This document shows, one piece after another, positions 5,431 through 9,470 of a stretch of 9,470 nt of DNA (position 1 is its first letter; the number at the start of each line of letters is the position of its first letter). Below the pieces are notes generated by a model. That model was not told where the DNA came from. It saw only the letters and a program-made list of their open reading frames with translations, and did not search any database. Source of the stretch: Propionibacteriaceae bacterium (GTDB lineage Bacteria; Actinomycetota; Actinomycetes; Propionibacteriales; Propionibacteriaceae); NCBI GenBank assembly GCA_027346035.1, contig DAIESZ010000245.1, positions 1 through 9,470 on the forward strand, written 5' to 3'. The translations under genes were made by a program, and so were the position numbers.

Positions 5431-6198
5431 TCAGACCGGAGGCCAGGGGATGACCGGCCAGCGCTCCCCTGGTTCGGGAAGGGCCCGCGCGGCCAGCAGT
5501 GCGGTCGCCCGCTCGCGGGTCGCGGCGACCTCCTCGGCCGCGAGCCACGGGTCGAGCACACCGGCATCGACCGCGTCGACGGCGCGCCCGACGAGGGTGA
5601 GTTCGGCGGCGTCCAGCCCATCACCGGCCCACCCCCACAGCACCGTCCGCAGCTTCGGCTCGGTGTGGAACGACACCCCGTGGTCGACGCCGAGCACCCG
5701 ATCGTCGCGCGTCTGCAGGATGTGGCCGGCCTTGCGGTCGGCGTTGTTGATGATCACGTCGAACAGCGCGAGCCGGCGCAGTCGCGGGTCGTCGGCGTGG
5801 ATGAGCGCGACGTCCCGATCGTGGGAGTCGACACCGATGACCACCCCGAACCAGCCGGGGGGAACCTCGTCGGCGGGCACGAGGGCCACGAGATCGCCCC
5901 GCTCGGGTTGGTCGACGAAGCGTTGCAGCGCCCCACGCCCGAGTGGCGCCTCCTCGACCATCACCGTGCGCGGCACGACCTCGAACCCGCTCGCCCGTGA
6001 CAACTCGTAGGCTGCGACCTCGCGGTTCGCGAGGCTGCCGTCGGGGAAGTCCCACAGCGGCGCCTCCCCGGCACGCGGCTTGTACACGAACCGCTGCCCG
6101 TCGGCGTCCGCGAGCAGGAAGGTGGCGTTCGACGCCTCGACGAGACGCCCCAGCACCTGCCAGCCGGGGTCGGTCTCCCCGGCAAGGTTCCCGGTCAT
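5431..6198 (-). CDS. SCO1664-family protein, PI3/PI4-kinase-like fold
   Basis: This 255-residue protein has no known role. It belongs to the actinobacterial SCO1664 family, whose sequence is related to phosphatidylinositol 3-/4-kinases. Kinase-like landmarks are visible: FVYKP with K40 as the likely ATP-contacting lysine, E60 in the following helix (LANREVAAYEL), a catalytic-loop-like FDVIINNADRKAGHIL with D154-R155-K156, and VDHGVSFHTEPKLR with D172 in the metal-binding position (compare D-N-G-L-A-F in type II PI 4-kinases). The C-terminus is a helical lobe ending Trp/Pro-rich. ATG 6198 overlaps the DUF3090 stop (ATGA) and has no ribosome site, so it is probably translated by coupling. Kinase activity, lipid or small-molecule, is inferred and not shown. 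It is last in the phosphomutase-DUF3090-SCO1664 cluster. Confidence 0.88.
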   Translation of the reverse strand: MTGNLAGETDPGWQVLGRLVEASNATFLLADADGQRFVYKPRAGEAPLWDFPDGSLANREVAAYELSRASGFEVVPRTVMVEEAPLGRGALQRFVDQPERGDLVALVPADEVPPGWFGVVIGVDSHDRDVALIHADDPRLRRLALFDVIINNADRKAGHILQTRDDRVLGVDHGVSFHTEPKLRTVLWGWAGDGLDAAELTLVGRAVDAVDAGVLDPWLAAEEVAATRERATALLAARALPEPGERWPVIPWPPV

Positions 6199-6770
6199 TC
6201 GAACAGCGGACGCCGGTAGCCGTTGGACCGCGGGCAGATGTGACCCTCGGGGTTGATCGGCTGGCCGCAGAACGGGCACGCGGGACGCCCGGCGGCCACG
6301 AGACTGCGGGCGCGGGCGACGAAGTCGCGGGCCTGGTCGGGGGTGATCATCACCGACAACGACTCGTTGTCGGCTCGCTCGCCGCTGAACGGGAAGTCGC
6401 CCTGCTCCTCCTCCTCGTCGTCGTCGGCCACGGTGAACATCTCGACCTGCACGGCCGACAGTTCGGCGTCCCAAGCGATCGTCATCGTGCCTGCCCGGAA
6501 GTCCTCATCGAGTGGAGCGTCGAGCGGGTCGAGGTCGCGCGCGGTGCTGCGGGTGGCGGGAATCTCGAGCAGGCCGTCACTCAGCCGCGCCAGTTCGTCG
6601 AGCACGCGCTCGAGATGGTCGGCGAGAACCTGCACCTGCTGCTTCTCGCAGACGACACTGGTGAGCCGGCTCCCCTGTCGGGCCTGAACGAAGAATGTGC
6701 GCTCCCCGGGCCGGCCGACGGTGCCGGCCACGAACCTGTCGGGGAACTCGTAGCGGTGGACCAGAGCCAT
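6195..6770 (-). CDS. DUF3090 family protein with C-terminal zinc ribbon
   Basis: This 191-residue protein of the actinobacterial DUF3090 family (Rv2133c/MSMEG-type context) is of unknown function. It starts with beta-rich HRYEFPDRFVAGTVGRPGERTFFVQA, followed by SVVCEKQQVQVLADHLERVLDEL (38-60). An acidic run, DDDEEEEQGD (116-125), leads to VMITPDQARDFVARARSLVAAG. The end holds a compact metal-binding motif, CPFCGQPINPEGHICPR (165-181), with C165, C168, H177 and C179 as probable zinc ligands. ATG 6770 has AAGGAG 7 bases upstream. The 153-base leader between it and the phosphomutase gene contains its own likely -10 and repeats. Its stop overlaps the start of the SCO1664-like gene, suggesting the two are made together and may bind each other (inference). 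Confidence 0.92.
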   Translation of the reverse strand: MALVHRYEFPDRFVAGTVGRPGERTFFVQARQGSRLTSVVCEKQQVQVLADHLERVLDELARLSDGLLEIPATRSTARDLDPLDAPLDEDFRAGTMTIAWDAELSAVQVEMFTVADDDEEEEQGDFPFSGERADNESLSVMITPDQARDFVARARSLVAAGRPACPFCGQPINPEGHICPRSNGYRRPLFE

Positions 6771-6777
6771 GGAACAT

Positions 6778-6783
6778 CTCCTT
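6778..6783 (-). promoter_or_regulatory. Shine-Dalgarno AAGGAG for the DUF3090 gene
   Basis: AAGGAG (plus CTCCTT) lies 7 bases before ATG 6770 and directly after the second mini-ORF repeat, whose TGA ends at 6783. It fixes the DUF3090 start. Confidence 0.75.
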
Positions 6784-6815
6784 CATCTGGGCTGGTTCAT
6801 CTGGGCTGGTTCATC
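6782..6815 (-). repeat. 14-bp tandem repeat creating overlapping mini-ORFs
   Basis: The unit ttcatctgggctgg occurs exactly twice (6782-6795, 6796-6809), with a third partial copy ttcatc (6810-6815). On the transcribed strand each full copy gives ATG AAC CAG CCC AGA TGA (MNQPR). The TGA of one overlaps the ATG of the next as ATGA, and the chain ends at the AAGGAG of the DUF3090 gene. Mini-ORFs run 6814-6797 and 6800-6783. Confidence 0.85.
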
Positions 6816-6868
6816 GGGACCGGCCGATGCGGACGCTGATCGGCGGGTCGAATGCCGGTGGGTTGCAC
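6797..6868 (-). other. Possible 23-codon leader ORF before DUF3090
   Basis: GTG 6868 is in frame with mini-ORF ATG 6814 and shares its TGA at 6797, giving 23 codons (VQPTGIRPAD...MNQPR). It lies wholly inside the predicted leader, downstream of the TAGGCT at 6889-6894. No ribosome site precedes the GTG, so translation is doubtful. It is listed because it ends in the tandem ATGA chain. Confidence 0.18.
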
Positions 6869-6888
6869 CGGTCGCGGACGCTGACCCC

Positions 6889-6894
6889 AGCCTA
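6889..6894 (-). promoter_or_regulatory. Likely -10 element for DUF3090-SCO1664 pair
   Basis: TAGGCT (plus AGCCTA) has the same hexamer and flanking CCAG-CCTAG context as the -10 at 7623-7628. Transcription from here would start near 6882 and give a leader of about 110 bases, unlike the leaderless units nearby. No good -35 is seen. The pair may also be read through from the phosphomutase gene. Confidence 0.42.
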
Positions 6895-6923
6895 GTTGTC
6901 CGCCCGCGCCCGGCGTCGGATCG

Positions 6924-7616
6924 TCAGGCGGTATGCCCGGCGCCGCCGCCGGGTTCGGGTCCGCCGGCGGGGCCGGTGAACCGGTCGACGAAGCTGCGCA
7001 CCTGCCCGGACAGCGAGTTGACGGTCACGACGAACGGTGAGGCGTCGCCGCTCGGATAGTGCACGACACTCACCGACCCGGGGTCGACACCGATCCGCTG
7101 GAACCGGTCGAACGGCTGGCCGAGGGCATCGGACAGAATCGCCTTGATCGGATCCGCGTGAGCGACCAGCAGCCAGGCGTCACGCTCCCCCAGGCCCGCG
7201 TTCCAGGCCCGGACCGCCCCCACCACGCGCTCGTGCATCGAGATCATCGACTCACCCCCGGGGAACGTCACCTCCGAGGGACGGCTCTGGATCCTCGCCC
7301 AGAGGTCCTCCCGCCCGAGGTCGCTCAGCGCACGGCCGGTCCAGGCGCCGTAGTCGCACTCGACGACCCGCTCGTCGGGGTGCACCGGGGGCCGAGAACC
7401 GGCCCACGAGTCGAGCGCCAGGTCGAGCGTCTGGTGGCAGCGCAGCAGCGGCGAATGCACGGCGAGGGCGAGCCCGATCCCCCGGAGCCGCTCGCCGATC
7501 CCCATGGCCTGCGACGTGCCCGTGTCGTCGAGGGCTACTCCCGGACGGCGTCCGGCCAGGATGCCTTCGGTGTTGGCGGTGCTGCGCCCGTGGCGGGCGA
7601 GGATGACGGTCGGCAT
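6924..7616 (-). CDS. Histidine phosphatase / phosphomutase, MSMEG_4193 family
   Basis: This 230-residue histidine-phosphatase-superfamily protein is of the actinobacterial MSMEG_4193/Rv2135c type, annotated as a probable phosphomutase with unknown substrate. Catalytic R8-H9 lie in LARHGRSTAN, R59 in HSPLLRCHQTL, E86 in ERVVECDYGAWTG as the presumed acid, and the second catalytic H153 in LLVAHADPIKAIL. Here A-H-A-D replaces the usual G-H-x, a feature of this family. PGGES (119-123) is typical. The C-terminus after 213 is a Gly/Pro-rich tail (GPAGGPEPGGGAGH). ATG 7616 follows TAGGCT by 6 bases, predicting a leaderless mRNA. It is first in the minus-strand cluster with DUF3090 and the SCO1664-like gene, and divergent from the aldo/keto reductase. 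Confidence 0.92.
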   Translation of the reverse strand: MPTVILARHGRSTANTEGILAGRRPGVALDDTGTSQAMGIGERLRGIGLALAVHSPLLRCHQTLDLALDSWAGSRPPVHPDERVVECDYGAWTGRALSDLGREDLWARIQSRPSEVTFPGGESMISMHERVVGAVRAWNAGLGERDAWLLVAHADPIKAILSDALGQPFDRFQRIGVDPGSVSVVHYPSGDASPFVVTVNSLSGQVRSFVDRFTGPAGGPEPGGGAGHTA

Positions 7617-7622
7617 GCAACC

Positions 7623-7628
7623 AGCCTA
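7623..7628 (-). promoter_or_regulatory. Likely -10 element, MSMEG_4193-type gene
   Basis: TAGGCT is followed by GGTTGC and then ATG 7616, a gap of six bases with no room for a ribosome site, so a leaderless transcript is predicted. It is back to back with the reductase -10 in a 75-base divergent region. Confidence 0.58.
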
Positions 7629-7678
7629 GGGGCGTCGTCGTCGACGCCCGGCCGCGACGGCCGTGGGCGTCCACTGGC

Positions 7679-7684
7679 TAAGCT
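7679..7684 (+). promoter_or_regulatory. Likely -10 element, aldo/keto reductase
   Basis: TAAGCT ends 7 bases before GTG 7692 (CACCCGG between). This again suits a leaderless transcript. No convincing -35 is seen. Confidence 0.5.
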
Positions 7685-7691
7685 CACCCGG

Positions 7692-8657
7692 GTGAGTCAA
7701 GCGATCAGACGCGTCGGCGGGTCGGGCCTGTCGGTGTCCCGGCTGGGACTGGGCACCATGACCTGGGGGGCCGACGTGTCGCCGTCGACGGCCCGCGACC
7801 TCGTGCGCCGGTTCGCCGACTGGGGGGGCAACCTCATCGACACGGCACCCGCCTACGGCAACGGGGCGGCCGAGAGCATCATCGGCAAGCTCATCCACAC
7901 CGAGGTGCGCCGCGACGACCTGGTGATCGCGACCAAGGGCGGCTTCGGCCTGCGTGGGGGTCAGCGGGTGGTCGATACCTCACGCGGGGCGCTGCTCGAC
8001 GACCTCGCCGGCTCGCTCCGACGGCTGCACACCGATCACGTGGACCTGTGGCAGGTGCACGCCTGGGGGCCGGCCCCACTCGAGGAGACGCTCGCCGCCC
8101 TCGACCATGCGGTGACCAGCGGGATGACCCGCTACGTCGGGGTGAGCAACTTCGTCGGCTGGCAGACGGCGCGGGCCGCCACCTGGCAGCAGGCGATCCC
8201 CGGACGCGCGCACCTCGTGAGCACCCAGGTCGAGTACTCGCTGGTCGCTCGACGGGTGGAGCTCGAGGTGGTGCCGGCAGCCCTCGCCCACGGCATGGGC
8301 GTATTCCCATGGTCGCCGATCGGACGCGGCGTCCTCACCGGCAAGTACCGCTCGGGCACCCCCCGCGACTCACGGGGCGGATCGGATCATCTGTCGTGGT
8401 TCGTCGACCCCTATCTGGAGCCGAAGTACCGCGCCGTCGTCGACGCGGTCTGCACCGCCGCTGACGGACTCGGGCTCACCCCGGCGCAGGTGGCGCTGCT
8501 ATGGGTGCGCGACGCGCCCGGCGTCACCGCTCCCGTGCTCGGCGCCCGCACCCTGGGACAACTCGACGAGTGTCTGGCCGTCGACGACCGGGTGCTTCCT
8601 GACACGATCGTGTCGGCCCTCGACGACGTGACGGGAGGGCCCAACCTGCTCCGCTGA
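7692..8657 (+). CDS. Aldo/keto reductase
   Basis: This 321-residue NADPH-dependent oxidoreductase of the AKR superfamily is a cytoplasmic (beta/alpha)8 barrel. The catalytic tetrad is visible: D50 in GNLIDTAPAYG, Y55, K82 in VIATKGGFG, and H123 in VDLWQVHAWGP. The cofactor-side motifs are also present: YVGVSNF (148-154), STQVEYSLVARRVE, GVFPWSPIGRGVLTGKYRSG and a C-terminal VTAPVLGARTLGQLDECL, which usually binds the NADPH 2'-phosphate region. Length is normal. The substrate is unknown. GTG 7692 is chosen from the start of the AKR pattern (RRVGGSGLSVSRLGLGTMTWG) and the TAAGCT 7 bases upstream; the upstream open frame is a shadow of the divergent gene. It converges on the isomerase-like gene with 19 bases between stops. 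Confidence 0.95.
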   Translation: MSQAIRRVGGSGLSVSRLGLGTMTWGADVSPSTARDLVRRFADWGGNLIDTAPAYGNGAAESIIGKLIHTEVRRDDLVIATKGGFGLRGGQRVVDTSRGALLDDLAGSLRRLHTDHVDLWQVHAWGPAPLEETLAALDHAVTSGMTRYVGVSNFVGWQTARAATWQQAIPGRAHLVSTQVEYSLVARRVELEVVPAALAHGMGVFPWSPIGRGVLTGKYRSGTPRDSRGGSDHLSWFVDPYLEPKYRAVVDAVCTAADGLGLTPAQVALLWVRDAPGVTAPVLGARTLGQLDECLAVDDRVLPDTIVSALDDVTGGPNLLR

Positions 8658-8675
8658 CCCGTCCCGAGGGCCGGG
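8658..8675. terminator. Possible bidirectional hairpin between convergent genes
   Basis: The gap between the reductase stop and the isomerase-like gene's stop is almost exactly one imperfect inverted repeat. CCCG-T-CC pairs with GG-C-CGGG around a CGAG loop, giving six pairs with one mismatch. It could terminate transcription from both sides, but there is no U-tract and the stem is short. Confidence 0.3.
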
Positions 8676-8676
8676 T

Positions 8677-9306
8677 TCAGAAGATCGAGAAGCCCGGGTC
8701 GAGGGGCCGGCGTCCGCCCAGAGCCAGGACCAGCTCGCCGCCACGGCCATCGAGCACGGCGACGTCGCTCTCGATCTGCAGGGTGATCCGCAGCGCGTCG
8801 GCGGGCAGGTCGACCTGGACGCCGGTGACCGCGGCCAGGTCGAGCGCGTGCACGGTGAGTTCGAGGATGCGGGTCTTGAGGTAGGTGCACAGGCGCATGC
8901 CGCCGGCAAGGGTGATGATGATCCGCGACTGGTCGGGGTCGTCGGACTGCACCGAGTCGAGCACCTCGGTGACGCGGGCGAGCAGGTCGGCCATCGCCGG
9001 GGCCGCGCCCCCCCGCAGCCCTTCGGCAGCGTGGATCGCCCGCTGGGCGGCTCCCTCGGCCGACGCGAGGTGGCGGGTCGCGTGGTAGTAGTCGGACGCG
9101 GTCGCCAGGTCGATCCGGTCGGCGGGGCGCTGCACGTAGTCGAGGACGGTCTGCATCGATCTCCCGGTGTGGGCGATGAGGTGGCGCACGTTCCACACGC
9201 CGAGAGCCGGCTCCTCGTACCGGGACACCGGGATGCGCGACACCTGCTCGACGACGGCCGCCGCCGTGTCGAGATAGATCTGCGAATTCTGTTCCAACGT
9301 GTTCAT
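8677..9306 (-). CDS. Mycothiol-dependent maleylpyruvate isomerase-like (DinB-fold) protein
   Basis: This 209-residue protein of the MDMPI-N/DinB superfamily is a four-helix bundle with a three-residue metal site, many members of which use mycothiol as cofactor. The N-terminal helix runs about 5-25. WNVRHLIAHTGRSMQTVL (38-55) supplies likely ligand H46, and the second half of the site, E149-x3-H153, lies in TRILELTVHALDLAAVTG, the same spacing as E144/H148 in characterised maleylpyruvate isomerase. A beta-containing C-terminal part (VQVDLPADALRITLQI; LVLALGGRRPLDPGFSIF) resembles the MDMPI C-terminal domain. The true substrate is unknown. ATG 9306 has GGAGGA 5 bases upstream and overlaps the stop of an upstream partial gene (ATGA). 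mshC in the same window shows the cell can make mycothiol. Confidence 0.85.
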   Translation of the reverse strand: MNTLEQNSQIYLDTAAAVVEQVSRIPVSRYEEPALGVWNVRHLIAHTGRSMQTVLDYVQRPADRIDLATASDYYHATRHLASAEGAAQRAIHAAEGLRGGAAPAMADLLARVTEVLDSVQSDDPDQSRIIITLAGGMRLCTYLKTRILELTVHALDLAAVTGVQVDLPADALRITLQIESDVAVLDGRGGELVLALGGRRPLDPGFSIF

Positions 9307-9470
9307 GCAGTTCCTCCCCCGCGTTGGTCACCCAGACTGTCATATCGCGATGGGTTGTCGGCCACCGGGTCCGGCGTCGGGCGCGCTGAGGCCGATGCCT
9401 CCGCGGGTATGTCGAGCCGACGCTCCAGGACCAGCGCGTGCGCCCCCCATCCGTAGTAGTCGGGCCGGGT
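9303..9470 (-). CDS. C-terminal end of an unrecognised protein (partial)
   Basis: On the minus strand one frame is open from the window edge to TGA at 9303-9305, giving the last 55 residues of a protein. It begins TRPDYYGWGAHALVLERRLD, followed by a Pro/Ala/Ser-rich tail (PAEASASARPTPDPVAD) and a Gly-rich end (DQRGGGTA). Codons in the first 20 residues end almost always in G or C, as in real genes here. The TGA overlaps the ATG of the isomerase-like gene as ATGA, a strong sign that both are one operon. The family is not recognised, and the start and most of the protein lie outside. Confidence 0.62.
   Translation of the reverse strand, partial: TRPDYYGWGAHALVLERRLDIPAEASASARPTPDPVADNPSRYDSLGDQRGGGTA
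9312..9317 (-). promoter_or_regulatory. Shine-Dalgarno GGAGGA for the isomerase-like gene
   Basis: GGAGGA (plus TCCTCC), in a longer GGGGGAGGAA run, lies 5 bases before ATG 9306 and inside the end of the upstream partial gene. It is the strongest ribosome site in the window after that of the PH gene. Confidence 0.75.

Noticed and set aside
6199..6474. SCO1664-like frame extending upstream of ATG 6198
   Set aside because: The extra residues are Arg/Gly-rich and overlap DUF3090 in another frame; the ATGA overlap and family start favour ATG 6198.
7059..7691. Aldo/keto reductase frame extending 211 codons upstream
   Set aside because: It covers the complement of the MSMEG_4193-type gene; AKR similarity begins just after GTG 7692.

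Overview
This is a roughly 70% GC stretch from an actinobacterium (Actinomycetota). The strongest pointers are mshC, a mycothiol-biosynthesis ligase confined to that phylum, a second protein with the mycothiol-dependent isomerase fold, the actinobacterial set SCO1664-like / DUF3090 / MSMEG_4193-like phosphomutase, and a hisE-hisG-PH-domain order like Mycobacterium tuberculosis Rv2122c-Rv2121c-Rv2120c. Codon third positions are overwhelmingly G or C. The order (Mycobacteriales, Propionibacteriales or another) cannot be fixed from this window. The DNA looks like ordinary chromosomal core: no insertion sequence, phage gene, tRNA, rRNA or CRISPR array was seen.

Layout. At 1-338 (minus) is a cut-off small membrane protein, divergent from an SseB-like protein at 384-887 (plus). 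A minus-strand histidine block follows in transcription order: hisE (2631-2365), hisG (2317-1454) and a two-helix membrane PH-domain protein (1392-925). Upstream of it is a minus-strand pair, a GNAT acetyltransferase (4745-4092) whose stop overlaps the start of mshC (4095-2845). The 213-base mshC-hisE gap holds a 19-bp tandem repeat, GC hairpins, an uncertain 65-codon ORF and the likely hisE promoter. Divergent from the GNAT gene is a histidine phosphatase (4839-5411, plus), which converges on a minus-strand cluster: MSMEG_4193-type phosphomutase (7616-6924), DUF3090 zinc-ribbon protein (6770-6195) and SCO1664-like kinase-fold protein (6198-5431). Divergent from that cluster is an aldo/keto reductase (7692-8657, plus). 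It converges on a mycothiol-dependent-isomerase-like protein (9306-8677, minus), which is coupled to an unrecognised partial gene running off the right edge.

How the parts fit. hisG and hisE catalyse steps 1 and 2 of histidine biosynthesis. mshC makes the cysteinyl bond of mycothiol, and the isomerase-like protein at the right end may use mycothiol. The kinase-fold / zinc-ribbon / phosphomutase trio has no established function and is the best candidate for an undescribed system. Regulation looks simple: several transcription units have a TAGGNT-like -10 hexamer only 6-7 bases before the start codon, implying leaderless mRNAs, and several gene pairs are joined by 4-base ATGA overlaps. The exception is DUF3090, which has a roughly 110-base leader with direct repeats and two identical overlapping mini-ORFs.
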